Shown here: positions 17,072 to 25,865 of the stretch, piece after piece
How positions within the stretch are numbered: the first letter of the stretch is position 1
How the letters are laid out: each line of letters opens with the position of its first letter
Assembly (NCBI RefSeq): GCF_035918395.1
Contig: NZ_CP142362.1
Span: 2,889,501-2,953,500 of the forward strand
DNA: 64,000 nucleotides
Source of the DNA: Mycolicibacterium sp. ND9-15
GTDB taxonomy: Bacteria > Actinomycetota > Actinomycetes > Mycobacteriales > Mycobacteriaceae
Reading direction: 5' to 3'
The notes under the pieces: generated by a model
Seen by the model: the letters and a program-made list of their open reading frames with translations, nothing else
Told to the model about the DNA's origin: nothing
Databases searched by the model: none
Made by a program: the position numbers and the translations under genes

Positions 17072-18781
17072 ATGGCCAAACACCGAAAAGCTCGTCGAGA
17101 CATGTCGCGGATTCGGCAATACTTCGGTGCCGGAATTGGCGCGGCAGCGGTGGCGGGGGGTGGCGCTCTGCTGATGGCGCCGCCGGCGCCGACGAACGCC
17201 TCACCGGTGGTTCAGTTGACCTCCGTGGAATCGGTGATGGTGCCGTTGGCTCCCGTTACCGATGATTTCTGGCGGCTGTACGAACACAAGTTGATCGGGC
17301 CCAGCGGGGGTGGTCCGACAGCTGTGAGCTTCACCGCGGCGTTCACCGATTTCGGGGGACGGCCGATGATCGGACCCGGTGGCTGGTTGATCGGCAACGG
17401 CCTGAACGCTGCTGCCGACTGCGTCGGCTCAGCCTGCGACGGCGGCAACGGTGGAATCTTGTTCGGAAACGGCGGCAACGGGGCCAACGGCGGCAACGGT
17501 GGCAACGCCGGGTTGTTCGGCGGTAACGGCGGAAACGGTGCCGACGGCGTCCTCGGCTTCCGCGATGGGGCCGGCGGCAACGGCGGAAACGTGGGAGCGT
17601 TCGCGTTGATCGGTAACGCCGGCCACGGCGGCAACGGTGCAGCCGGTGATGCCACCCGCAACGGCGGCAACGGGGGCAACGGCGGCAGCGTCGGGAAATT
17701 CACCCTGATCGGCAACGGCGGAAACGGCGGCAACGGCGGCCTGGGCTGGAACGGCGCAGACGGCGTCAATCCCACCTGGGACGGCACGCGTGCTGCGACC
17801 GGCACGAGTTACCCGAGTCCAGCGACGGACGTGACTGGTACGGGCACAGTTATCGGAGCCAACGGAGGACCGGGCGCACCGGGTCAGGCAGGGGCTACGG
17901 GAGGCGGCAACGGAGGTCGGGGGCAACTCGCGACTTCCAATGGACCGAACAACAACACCTCGATCGCGGTCAGCGGTAACGGCGGTAACGGCGCCGACAC
18001 CGACATCGCGGGAGCGCCTGGTGGGAACGGCGGCACGGGCACCGGCGGATCGGCTCGCTATAACGGCACAGGAGGCGCCGGCGGCGACGGCGGTGACGGC
18101 GGTCCCGGCGGCGGCGCGGGCGGCAACGGCGGCAGCGGCGGCAATGAGACGGTGGTGTTGTTCTCGTCCAATCCGGAAACCACGGGCGTTGTAAAAGGTG
18201 GAAAAGGTGGAGACGGCGGCAACGGCGGTGCCGGCACGGCCGGGTCCAACGGAACCAACGGTGGTTCCGGCGGCAAGGGGGGCCGCGGAGGGCTTCTGGT
18301 CGGAAACGGCGGCAACGGCGGGAACGGCGCCGATGGTGGCAACGGCGGTAACGGCGCCAAGGGCGGCAACGGCGGTAACGGCGGCCTTGGTGGTGCCGGC
18401 GCGGTGCAGAATCTCCAATCCAGCCCGAGCAGGTCGACATATCCGGGGAATGCACCGGGTGGCAGAGGCGGCAATGGGGGCACCGGCGGCAAGGGCGGCG
18501 ACGCCGGCACCGGTGGCAGCGGCGCCAAGGGCGGCGCCGGAGGAATATTCGGCAGTCGCGGCAGCACCGGCAGTAACGGCGTCAACGGCACCGGTGGCAC
18601 CGGCGGGGCCGGCGGCAAGGGCGGCACCGGCGGCAGGTCCTACACGTCGGACGGAAATATCGGGCCGTCCGGTAATGCAGGTAACGCCGGTAATTCCGGC
18701 AACGGCCCGTCCGGGACCACAGGCGGAGCCGGCGGCGAAGGTGGCAACGGCGGAAACGGCGCAGCCGGTTCTACCCCGTAG
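17072..18781 (+). CDS. PGRS-type Gly-Asn/Ala repeat protein with signal peptide, no PE domain
   Basis: Protein of 569 residues. After a basic N-terminus (MAKHRKARRD), residues about 20-48 form a hydrophobic signal/anchor sequence ending PTNASP. A unique segment follows (about 50-125, with IGPGGWLIGNGLNAA and Cys-Val-Gly-Ser-Ala-Cys). The rest is GGNGG/GGAGG repeats of the PGRS kind, with short inserts such as LFGGNGGNG and GKFTLIGNGG. In M. tuberculosis PGRS repeats follow a PE domain; here none is present, so this is a PGRS-like protein using a conventional export signal. The ATG at 17072 has GAGGAG at about 17058. Repeats of this type fold as polyglycine-II-like sheets in models; function unknown. 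A TGAAATGTTTCA palindrome lies at 17038-17049 in the promoter region. The gene is convergent with hsd4B. Confidence 0.8.
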   Translation: MAKHRKARRDMSRIRQYFGAGIGAAAVAGGGALLMAPPAPTNASPVVQLTSVESVMVPLAPVTDDFWRLYEHKLIGPSGGGPTAVSFTAAFTDFGGRPMIGPGGWLIGNGLNAAADCVGSACDGGNGGILFGNGGNGANGGNGGNAGLFGGNGGNGADGVLGFRDGAGGNGGNVGAFALIGNAGHGGNGAAGDATRNGGNGGNGGSVGKFTLIGNGGNGGNGGLGWNGADGVNPTWDGTRAATGTSYPSPATDVTGTGTVIGANGGPGAPGQAGATGGGNGGRGQLATSNGPNNNTSIAVSGNGGNGADTDIAGAPGGNGGTGTGGSARYNGTGGAGGDGGDGGPGGGAGGNGGSGGNETVVLFSSNPETTGVVKGGKGGDGGNGGAGTAGSNGTNGGSGGKGGRGGLLVGNGGNGGNGADGGNGGNGAKGGNGGNGGLGGAGAVQNLQSSPSRSTYPGNAPGGRGGNGGTGGKGGDAGTGGSGAKGGAGGIFGSRGSTGSNGVNGTGGTGGAGGKGGTGGRSYTSDGNIGPSGNAGNAGNSGNGPSGTTGGAGGEGGNGGNGAAGSTP

Positions 18782-18801
18782 CGGCAGGACTGGTCGCGCG
18801 C

Positions 18802-19671
18802 TTAGGCCGCTGAGGCCGGGGTCAACTCCACACCGGCAAGGGCTACCGCGTCGTCACGCTCGGGTGCGGTCACCCTCGCGACGAAGCCGTCGCCGTCCTT
18901 CCAGACGCTTGCCTTGAGCGTCTCGCCGGGGAACACCACACCGGCGAAGCGGGCACCGTAGTTGCCGACCTGGGCAGTGTCGCCGCCGAGCAGGGCGTCG
19001 ACCATCGCCTTGCAGGTCATGCCGTAAGTGCACAGACCGTGCAGGATCGGGCGCGGAAAGCCCGCGGCGGCGGCGAAGTCCGGATCGGAGTGCAGTGGGT
19101 TGCGGTCCCCGCACATCCGGTAGAGCAACGCCTGCTGGGGCGACACCGGGATGGCCAGTTCGAGGTCGGGATTTCGCTGCGGCGGTTCCGATGACGTAGA
19201 CGGTCCGCGCTCCCCGCCGAAGCCGCCTTCGCCGCGGGCGAAGATCGAGCGTTTCTGGGTCCACAACAGTGTGCCGTCGGGCGCCGTCACCGTGGTCTCC
19301 GACCAGATCACCGCGGCCTTGCCCTTGTCCCAGATGTCGGTGAAGCGCGTGACCGCGATCCCGGTGCCCGCCGGCGGGATCGGGCCCGGTACCGTCACGG
19401 CCTCGCTGGCGTGCAGCACCTTGGAGAGCTCGATGTCGATGCCGGGGAACTTCACCGTCGGAGGGTCGGTCATGTGGAAGCTTTGCGCGACATTACCGAA
19501 TGTCGGTAGCACCTGCGGGGTTTCGTCTGTCAGGTAGCGCAGTTCGCGCTTGTTCATCGGGTCGGTGCCGGCCCCCAGCCCGAGGTGGTAGAGCTGGACG
19601 TCGCTGCTCGTCCACGAGAACTCGGCGGCGGGAAGCTCAGCGCCGAGCGCCTCGTCGAGATTGATGGGCAT
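18802..19671 (-). CDS. hsd4B: MaoC-like enoyl-CoA hydratase (Rv3538/Hsd4B/ChsH3-type)
   Basis: Double hot-dog enoyl-CoA hydratase 2 of 289 residues, homologue of Rv3538, which has been described as a hydratase of the steroid C24 enoyl-CoA with stereochemistry opposite to EchA19. The C-terminal half holds the catalytic hydratase motif (YRMCGDRNPLHSDPDFAAAAGFPRPILHGLC, about residues 190-220, with Asp and His). The start at 19671 (MPINLDEAL) is preferred over an in-frame ATG at 19704 that would overlap kstD. It follows kstD by 1 bp on the minus strand, so it is the second gene of a kstD-hsd4B operon under the KstR box at 21357. Confidence 0.92.
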   Translation of the reverse strand: MPINLDEALGAELPAAEFSWTSSDVQLYHLGLGAGTDPMNKRELRYLTDETPQVLPTFGNVAQSFHMTDPPTVKFPGIDIELSKVLHASEAVTVPGPIPPAGTGIAVTRFTDIWDKGKAAVIWSETTVTAPDGTLLWTQKRSIFARGEGGFGGERGPSTSSEPPQRNPDLELAIPVSPQQALLYRMCGDRNPLHSDPDFAAAAGFPRPILHGLCTYGMTCKAMVDALLGGDTAQVGNYGARFAGVVFPGETLKASVWKDGDGFVARVTAPERDDAVALAGVELTPASAA

Positions 19672-19672
19672 T

Positions 19673-21355
19673 TCAAGCCTTTCCGGCGATATGCAGTGCT
19701 GCAAGGTAACCGAACACCATCGCTGGGCCGATGGTCCCGCCTGGACCGGGGTAAGTGTGCCCCATCACCGGCGCGCTGACATTGCCTGCAGCATAGAGTC
19801 CTTCGATCACCGACCCGTCGTCGCGCAGGGCACGGCCATGCACGTCGGTGACGACGCCACCCTTGGTGCCCAGGTCGCCGGGCACCATCTTGGCCGCGTA
19901 ATAGGGCGGGTGGGTGATCTCGCCCAGGTTGGGATTGGGCTTGTTGGTCGGATCGCCGTAGTACCGGTCATACGCGCTCTCGCCGCGCCTGAAGTCCTCG
20001 TCGAGACCGGACCGGGCGAAGCCGTTGAAGCGCTCGACCGTTGCCTTGAACGCCTCCACCGGCAGCCCGGTCTTCTCCGCCAGCTCCTCGAGCGTGTCCG
20101 CCGTGACGATCACGCCCGACTCCAGCCACTTAGTCGGAATCCGTTGTCCGGGTTGAAGTCCGGCGAAGATGTAGCGATCGCGGTACTGCTGGTCGAACAC
20201 CAGGTACGCCGGAATGTTTTCGCCGGGGCCCGGTCCCTGCCCGTACTGGCCTCCGTACATGTGGTGGCACGCCTCGACATAGGGCATCGATTCGTTCATG
20301 AACCGTCTGCCCGCCATGTTGACGATGATCGAACCCGGCGAGTTGCGTTCCGACAGCGCGAACCACGGCGCACCCACCAGCGGCACCGTCGGGCCCCACC
20401 ACGCGTCCTCCATGATGTCGAGCGCGGCGCCCAGCTTCTCGGCGGCGATGATGCCGTCACCGGTGTTGGCCTTGGCGCCCACCGTCCACTCGGTGGTGAT
20501 CGGGGCGCGCTGGTATTTCACCCGCATCTGCTCGTTGTGCTCGAAGCCGCCCGAGCCGAGAATCACACCGCGGCGCGCCCGGATCAGCTCGGGCTCAACG
20601 GACTCCGGTGCCGAAGCGTCCCGAACGTAGATACCGCGGACGACGCCGTCCACGACGTAGAGATCGGTCAGCGCCGTGTTGAGCCGCACGGGCACGCCCG
20701 CGTCGCGCAGACCGATACGCAACGGTGCGATCAGCGCCCGGCCCATGCCGACCAGATTCTTGCCGGTGGCCTTGGCCCACATCGTGCGCGCACCGACCTT
20801 GAGGCTGCGCAGCACGCCGCGGGGATGACGCTTGAGCTGGTTGAGCCGGACGTAGTCCTGCTGCATGACGACCACGTTGAGCGGGACCTTGCCGTATGGC
20901 GGCTCCAGGCCCGGCAGGTCGGCGCCGAGCTTGCGCGCGTCGAATGGCTTGGGTTCCACGGAACGGCCCGTTGGCTTCCCGCCCGGCGTCTCGGGGTAAT
21001 AGTCGGAGTAGCCGGGCACCCAGCACAGCTTCAACGGTGAGTGTTTGAGCACGAACGACAGCATCTCCGGGCCGCGGTCGAGATAGGTGTCGATCTTCTC
21101 GGCGGGGACGACGTCACCGATGATGTTGTGCAGGTAGGTGCGGGCGGCGTCGGCCGTGTCCTTGACGCCGTCGCGCTCTAGGACCTCATTGTTCGGGATC
21201 CACACACCACCACCTGACCGCGCAGTGGAACCGCCGTAGTGTGCAGCCTTCTCGACGACTACTGTGGAAAGTCCCTGATGGGCTGCGGTCAGCGCAGCGA
21301 CCAAACCGGCCGCGCCGCTCCCCACCACAACGACGTCATACTCCTGACCACTCAT
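19673..21355 (-). CDS. kstD: 3-ketosteroid delta1-dehydrogenase KstD
   Basis: FAD enzyme of 560 residues, homologue of Rv3537, which introduces the C1-C2 double bond in 3-ketosteroid ring A, committing the nucleus to ring opening together with KshA. The N-terminal FAD-binding GSGAAGLVAAL begins at residue 12, GGSTARSGGGVWIPNN follows, and the C-terminal flavin motif LYAAGNVSAPVMGHTYPGPGGTIGPAM contains the Tyr and Gly used by the family. The ATG at 21355 sits 1 bp from a KstR box (21357-21370); the frame is open upstream to 21529, but that would read through the operator and into hsaE. Divergent from hsaE-hsaG-hsaF. Confidence 0.97.
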   Translation of the reverse strand: MSGQEYDVVVVGSGAAGLVAALTAAHQGLSTVVVEKAAHYGGSTARSGGGVWIPNNEVLERDGVKDTADAARTYLHNIIGDVVPAEKIDTYLDRGPEMLSFVLKHSPLKLCWVPGYSDYYPETPGGKPTGRSVEPKPFDARKLGADLPGLEPPYGKVPLNVVVMQQDYVRLNQLKRHPRGVLRSLKVGARTMWAKATGKNLVGMGRALIAPLRIGLRDAGVPVRLNTALTDLYVVDGVVRGIYVRDASAPESVEPELIRARRGVILGSGGFEHNEQMRVKYQRAPITTEWTVGAKANTGDGIIAAEKLGAALDIMEDAWWGPTVPLVGAPWFALSERNSPGSIIVNMAGRRFMNESMPYVEACHHMYGGQYGQGPGPGENIPAYLVFDQQYRDRYIFAGLQPGQRIPTKWLESGVIVTADTLEELAEKTGLPVEAFKATVERFNGFARSGLDEDFRRGESAYDRYYGDPTNKPNPNLGEITHPPYYAAKMVPGDLGTKGGVVTDVHGRALRDDGSVIEGLYAAGNVSAPVMGHTYPGPGGTIGPAMVFGYLAALHIAGKA

Positions 21356-21356
21356 G

Positions 21357-21370
21357 TAGAACACGTTATA
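21357..21370. promoter_or_regulatory. KstR operator between kstD and hsaE
   Basis: TAGAACACGTTATA fits the KstR consensus. It abuts the kstD start codon and lies 58 bp upstream of hsaE, so one operator could control both divergent operons. Confidence 0.87.
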
Positions 21371-21428
21371 GAATTGCGCGGTGGACCCACAACCGCGCCG
21401 GTCAACAGAACAAGGGGACTTCATAAGG

Positions 21429-22214
21429 ATGCTCACTGACCAGGTGCGCCAACAGCTGGCCGCCGACCTCGCACAGGCCGAGCGCAGCCGGGTCCCGATT
21501 GCACCGTTGACCGACGCACATCCGGACATCGACGTCGTGGATGCCTACGAGATCCAGCTGATCAACATCCGCCAGCGCGTCGCCGAGGGGGCCAGGGTCA
21601 TCGGCCACAAGGTGGGGTTGTCGTCGAAGGCGATGCAGCAGATGATGAACGTCGACGAACCCGACTACGGGCATCTGCTCGACGAGATGGCCGTCTCCGA
21701 ACAGACTCCAGTCAAGTCCGCCGACTACCTCTATCCGCGCGTCGAAGTGGAAGTCGGCTTCATTCTGGCCGACGACCTTCCCGGGGCCGGTTGCACCGAG
21801 GACGACGTGCTGGCGGCGACGGCCGCGTTCGCACCCGCCATCGAGCTGATCGACACCCGCATCAAGGACTGGAAGATCAAACTCTGCGACACGATCGCCG
21901 ACAACGCGTCCTCGGCCGGTTGGGTGCTCGGTGAGAACAGGGTCTCGCCCAAGGACATAGATATAAGGGCCATCACCGCCACTTTGACCCGCAACGGCGA
22001 GGTGGTGGCAAAGGGCCGCAGCGATGCGGTGCTGGGCAACCCGGTGACCGCGGTCGCCTGGCTGGCCCGCAAGGTGGACAGCTTCGGGGTTCGCCTCAAG
22101 GCCGGTGACATCGTGTTGCCGGGGTCGTGCACCAAAGCGTTCGACGCCACTCCCGGCGCGCAGTACGTGGCAGACTTCGCCGGGCTCGGCTCGGTGCGTT
22201 TGGATTTCGAATAA
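21429..22214 (+). CDS. hsaE: HsaE: 2-hydroxyhexa-2,4-dienoate hydratase
   Basis: Hydratase of 261 residues in the FAH/MhpD family, homologue of Rv3536c. It hydrates the hydroxydienoate released from steroid rings A/B to 4-hydroxy-2-oxohexanoate, using a divalent metal. Seen in sequence: [27 protein letters not shown], then the metal-ligand region [10 protein letters not shown], then LPGSCTKA near the C-terminus. The ATG at 21429 with AAGG just upstream is chosen; an in-frame GTG at 21381 would extend it into the promoter region. First gene of hsaE-hsaG-hsaF. Confidence 0.95.
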   Translation: MLTDQVRQQLAADLAQAERSRVPIAPLTDAHPDIDVVDAYEIQLINIRQRVAEGARVIGHKVGLSSKAMQQMMNVDEPDYGHLLDEMAVSEQTPVKSADYLYPRVEVEVGFILADDLPGAGCTEDDVLAATAAFAPAIELIDTRIKDWKIKLCDTIADNASSAGWVLGENRVSPKDIDIRAITATLTRNGEVVAKGRSDAVLGNPVTAVAWLARKVDSFGVRLKAGDIVLPGSCTKAFDATPGAQYVADFAGLGSVRLDFE

Positions 22215-22228
22215 TCGAGGAGCTAGAT

Positions 22229-23149
22229 ATGCCGAACAAGGCATCGGTCGCGATCGTCGGATCGGGCAACATCAGCACCGATCTGCTGTACAAGCTACTG
22301 CGCTCGGAGTGGTTGGAGCCGCGCTGGATGATCGGCATCGACCCGCAGAGCGAAGGGCTTGCCCGCGCCCGCAAGCTGGGGTTGGAGACCTCGCATGAGG
22401 GCGTGGATTGGCTTCTGGCGCAAAGTGAGAAGCCCGACATGGTTTTCGAGGCCACCAGCGCCTACGTGCACCGCGACGCGGCGCCGAAATACGCCGAGGC
22501 TGGCATTCGCGCGGTCGACCTGACACCCGCGGCGATCGGGCCCGGCGTGATCCCTCCGGCGAACCTGCACGAGCACCTCGAGGCCCCGAACCTCAACATG
22601 GTCACCTGCGGCGGACAGGCCACCATCCCGATGGTGTACGCGGTGAGCCGGGTCGTGGATGTGCCGTACGCCGAGATTGTGGCGTCGGTGTCGTCGGCCT
22701 CGGCCGGTCCGGGCACGCGCGCCAACATCGACGAGTTCACCAAGACCACCAGCGCCGGCGTGCAGAACATCGGCGGTGCCCAGCGGGGTAAGGCGATCAT
22801 CATCCTCAACCCGGCCGAGCCGCCGATGATCATGCGCGACACCATCTTCTGCGCGATTCCCGAGGACGCCGACCACGCCGCGATCACCGCGTCCATCAAG
22901 GAAGTGGTGGCCGAGGTGCAGACCTACGTCCCGGGCTACCGGTTGCTCAACGAACCGCAGTTCGACGAACCGTCGGTGGTCAACGGTGGGAACCACCTGG
23001 TCACGGTGTTCGTCGAAGTGGAGGGTGCGGGCGACTATCTGCCGCCTTACGCTGGAAACCTGGACATCATGACCGCCGCGGCCACCAAGGTGGGCGAGGA
23101 GATCGCCAAAGAAGCGTTGACCGCGGCGGCCGGAGGAGGCCAAGCATGA
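22229..23149 (+). CDS. hsaG: HsaG: acylating aldehyde dehydrogenase (propanal to propionyl-CoA)
   Basis: CoA-acylating aldehyde dehydrogenase of 306 residues, homologue of Rv3535c. It accepts propanal channelled from HsaF and makes propionyl-CoA with NAD+. The Rossmann motif IVGSGNIST (residues 9-17) and the catalytic Cys127 in [12 protein letters not shown] are clear. The ATG at 22229 has a GAGGAG site at about 22217. The stop overlaps the hsaF ATG (ATGA at 23146-23149), matching the HsaF-HsaG complex that tunnels its aldehyde. Confidence 0.96.
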   Translation: MPNKASVAIVGSGNISTDLLYKLLRSEWLEPRWMIGIDPQSEGLARARKLGLETSHEGVDWLLAQSEKPDMVFEATSAYVHRDAAPKYAEAGIRAVDLTPAAIGPGVIPPANLHEHLEAPNLNMVTCGGQATIPMVYAVSRVVDVPYAEIVASVSSASAGPGTRANIDEFTKTTSAGVQNIGGAQRGKAIIILNPAEPPMIMRDTIFCAIPEDADHAAITASIKEVVAEVQTYVPGYRLLNEPQFDEPSVVNGGNHLVTVFVEVEGAGDYLPPYAGNLDIMTAAATKVGEEIAKEALTAAAGGGQA

Positions 23150-24201
23150 GCACCGACGGCGTCTACTTCAACCCGATCTGGGACGTCCGGATGACCGACA
23201 CCTCGCTGCGCGACGGCAGCCATCACAAACGCCACCAGTTCACCAAGGACGAAGTGCATGCGATCGTCGCGGCGTTGGATGCGGCGGGTGTCCCGGTCAT
23301 CGAGGTGACCCACGGCGACGGCCTGGGTGGGTCGAGCTTCAACTACGGCTTCTCCAAGACACCGGAACAGGAACTGATCAAGCTCGCCGCCGAGACGGCC
23401 ACGGAGTCGAAGATCGCGTTTCTGATGCTGCCGGGTGTGGGCACCAAGGAGGACATCAAGGAGGCGCAGAACAACGGCGGCTCGATCTGCCGCGTCGCCA
23501 CCCACTGCACCGAGGCCGACGTGTCGATCCAGCACTTCGGGCTGGCCCGCGAACTGGGGCTGGAGACCGTGGGCTTTTTGATGATGAGCCACACCATTGC
23601 GCCGGAGAAGCTCGCGAAGCAGGCGCGGATCATGGCTGACGCGGGCTGCCAGTGTGTCTACGTCGTCGACTCGGCCGGTGCGCTCGTGCTCGAAGGGGTG
23701 CGCGACCGCGTCGCGGCGTTGGTCGCCGAACTCGGTGACGACGCACAGGTGGGCTTTCATGGCCACGAGAACCTCGGGCTCGGCGTCGCCAACTCGATCG
23801 AGGCGGTGCGCGCCGGTGCCAAGCAGATCGACGGGTCATGCCGCCGGTTCGGGGCCGGTGCGGGTAATGCTCCGGTCGAGGCGCTGATCGGGGTGTTCGA
23901 CAAGATCGGCGTCAAGACCGGTATCGACTTCTTCGACATCGCCGACGCCGCCGAGGAGGTCGTCGCACCCGCGATGCCTGCCGAATGCCTGCTGGACCGC
24001 AACGCCCTGATCATGGGCTATTCCGGGGTGTACTCGAGCTTCCTCAAGCACGCCATCCGCCAGTCGGAGCGCTACGGTGTGCCCGCCCACCAGCTGCTGC
24101 ACCGTGCCGGCCAGCGCAAGCTCATCGGTGGCCAGGAGGACCAGCTCATCGACATCGCGCTGGAGATCAAACGCGAGCAGGACGCGGCCCCGGCCGGCTG
24201 A
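23146..24201 (+). CDS. hsaF: HsaF: 4-hydroxy-2-oxohexanoate aldolase
   Basis: Class II pyruvate aldolase of 351 residues, homologue of Rv3534c (DmpG family). It splits 4-hydroxy-2-oxohexanoate to pyruvate and propanal. The N-terminal [15 protein letters not shown] (about residues 13-28) supplies the catalytic Arg/Asp/His, and [16 protein letters not shown] (about 200-215) supplies the two metal-binding His residues; the C-terminal DmpG communication domain is full length. Last gene of the hsa operon; a small hairpin follows at 24217. Confidence 0.96.
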   Translation: MSTDGVYFNPIWDVRMTDTSLRDGSHHKRHQFTKDEVHAIVAALDAAGVPVIEVTHGDGLGGSSFNYGFSKTPEQELIKLAAETATESKIAFLMLPGVGTKEDIKEAQNNGGSICRVATHCTEADVSIQHFGLARELGLETVGFLMMSHTIAPEKLAKQARIMADAGCQCVYVVDSAGALVLEGVRDRVAALVAELGDDAQVGFHGHENLGLGVANSIEAVRAGAKQIDGSCRRFGAGAGNAPVEALIGVFDKIGVKTGIDFFDIADAAEEVVAPAMPAECLLDRNALIMGYSGVYSSFLKHAIRQSERYGVPAHQLLHRAGQRKLIGGQEDQLIDIALEIKREQDAAPAG

Positions 24202-24216
24202 CGACCCGGCATCGCC

Positions 24217-24232
24217 GCGTAGGGAGCTACGC
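24217..24232. terminator. Small hairpin between convergent hsaF and fmdA
   Basis: GCGTAG and CTACGC are perfectly paired across GGAG, 15 bp after the hsaF stop and overlapping the fmdA stop. A 6-bp stem is short; it may contribute to termination of both convergent transcripts. Confidence 0.3.
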
Positions 24233-25480
24233 CGCAGCGTGCGGAGCGCCGATTCCCGGGTCGATCTTCACCGGTTCGCCCGTAGACGGGGCGATGGGAA
24301 TATCGAAGATCGCCGTCGGGATATACACCGTCGCACAGGAATTGGGGATATCCACCACTCCCGAGAACCGACCCTCGATCGGTGCCGCCCCCAGCAAGAG
24401 ATAAGCCTGCTCCGGGCTGTACCCGAACTTCGTCAGGTAGTTGATTGCGTGGAGGCATGCCCGCTGATAGGCAAGCTGAGAATCCAGATACCGCTGCTCG
24501 CCGTCGAGGGTGACCGAGGTGCCGGAGAACGTCAACCATTCGGAATACTGCGGCTGAGTGTTGCCCGGGATGAAGATGGGGTGCTCGCTCACCCCGTACG
24601 TCTCCATCCCGCCTGAGATCACGTCGACCCGCAGGTCGATGAATCCGCCCATCTCAATGCCGCCGCAGAAGGTGATCTCGCCGTCGCCCTGCGAGAAATG
24701 CAGGTCCCCGACCGAGAGGTTGGCACCGTCGACGAACACCGGGTAGAAAACCCGGCTGCCCCTGGTCAGATTCTTGATGTCCATGTTGCCGCCGTTCTCG
24801 CGCGGCGGCGCGGTGCGGGCCGCCTGGGCCGCGACCTTGTCAAAGGCATCGCCGGTCAACGTGCCCAAGACGGCGTCGGTGGGGTTAGGCGGCAGCGCCA
24901 GGGGCGGCACGCGATCCGGGTCCGTCGCGATCAGCGCCGCCTCGCGCGTGTTCCAGTTCTCGAGCAGCTCAGCCGACGGCGCGGTACCCATCAGGCCGGG
25001 GTGAGTGATGCCGGTGAACTCGACACCGGGCACGTGGCGTGAAGTCGCCTTCTCGCCGGAGAAGTCCCAGACCGCCTTGTAGGCGTCCGGGAACTGGTCG
25101 ACGAGGAAACTGCCACCATTGCTCTTGGCGAAGATACCGGTGTAGCCCCAGCCCTGCCCGGCGAGCGGTCCGGAGTCCTCCTGTGGGAGGGGACCAACGT
25201 CGAGGATGTCCACAATGAGTAGATCGCCCCGTCGTACACCTTCGACGGCGATCGGTCCGGACAGCGCGTGCACTTTGGACATTGGAGCGTCGCGGATGTC
25301 CTCGGCGGAGTCGTCGTTGTGAATGTCGCCGTCGAACCATTCCCGACAGTGCACCCGAAACGAATCACCGGGTTTGACCGTCACCGCCGCTGGGATGTCG
25401 GGATGCCACCGGTTGTGGCCGACTATCTGTTGGTCGGGAAACCTCTTGGTGGAGTCGAGCGGAAAGATCAGTTCAGGCAT
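24227..25480 (-). CDS. fmdA: Formamidase/acetamidase FmdA
   Basis: Acetamidase/formamidase family protein of 417 residues, predicted to hydrolyse formamide or short aliphatic amides to ammonia and the acid in the cytoplasm. Family landmarks are HNRWHPDIPAAVTVKPGD, REWFDGDIHNDDSAEDIRD, VDILDVGPLP, GYTGIFAKSNGGSFL, and the later LHFSQGDGEITFCGGIEM and EHPIFIPGN. The ATG at 25480 follows an AGGGAT-like site; the frame is open for 170 codons upstream but overlaps fmdB. The fmdB zinc-ribbon gene lies 11 bp upstream on the same strand, the usual fmdA/fmdB pairing. Not a steroid gene; it lies in a block absent from the M. tuberculosis arrangement. Confidence 0.92.
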   Translation of the reverse strand: MPELIFPLDSTKRFPDQQIVGHNRWHPDIPAAVTVKPGDSFRVHCREWFDGDIHNDDSAEDIRDAPMSKVHALSGPIAVEGVRRGDLLIVDILDVGPLPQEDSGPLAGQGWGYTGIFAKSNGGSFLVDQFPDAYKAVWDFSGEKATSRHVPGVEFTGITHPGLMGTAPSAELLENWNTREAALIATDPDRVPPLALPPNPTDAVLGTLTGDAFDKVAAQAARTAPPRENGGNMDIKNLTRGSRVFYPVFVDGANLSVGDLHFSQGDGEITFCGGIEMGGFIDLRVDVISGGMETYGVSEHPIFIPGNTQPQYSEWLTFSGTSVTLDGEQRYLDSQLAYQRACLHAINYLTKFGYSPEQAYLLLGAAPIEGRFSGVVDIPNSCATVYIPTAIFDIPIAPSTGEPVKIDPGIGAPHAAA

Positions 25481-25491
25481 CGGAATCCCTA

Positions 25492-25773
25492 TCAAGGTCG
25501 CGGGAGCGTTCGGTGCAGCGGGTTGGCGCTGGTTCTCTGCCGACGCATGGTCGGCGGCGGTGCGGTGACAACCCCGGGGCGATCGGCGGTGGCGCGTGTC
25601 GCTTCCTCGAGAGCCATCGCGATGCCGGTACGCCCCACATGGGGCACCGACATCATCTTGCGTGCACGTCCGGAGCATTCCGGGCAGTCGACGATGTCCG
25701 GGCGGTTGTGCATGGGATGCATCTGTTGGGTGATGCCGCAGCCGGATTCGCATCGGTATGCGTAGAGGACCAT
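25492..25773 (-). CDS. fmdB: FmdB-family zinc-ribbon protein
   Basis: Small protein of 93 residues whose first 40 residues form the FmdB zinc ribbon: YAYRC at the start, Cys8 and Cys12 (spacing one longer than the usual CxxC), then Cys30-Pro-Glu-Cys33. The C-terminal half is basic and low-complexity. FmdB was named as a putative regulator of formamidase; the family is usually encoded beside fmdA, as here. The ATG at 25773 is preferred because GGGAG lies six bases upstream; the ATG at 25779 abuts that site. Divergent from the recQ-like gene. Confidence 0.85.
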   Translation of the reverse strand: MVLYAYRCESGCGITQQMHPMHNRPDIVDCPECSGRARKMMSVPHVGRTGIAMALEEATRATADRPGVVTAPPPTMRRQRTSANPLHRTLPRP

Positions 25774-25865
25774 CGTCATCTCCCTGTTCGCCCGGTGACA
25801 TCGCGGACAACGTGCAACCCGCATACCCGGTCGGGGTCGACGTAACCCTGGGGCACGATGAAGCG

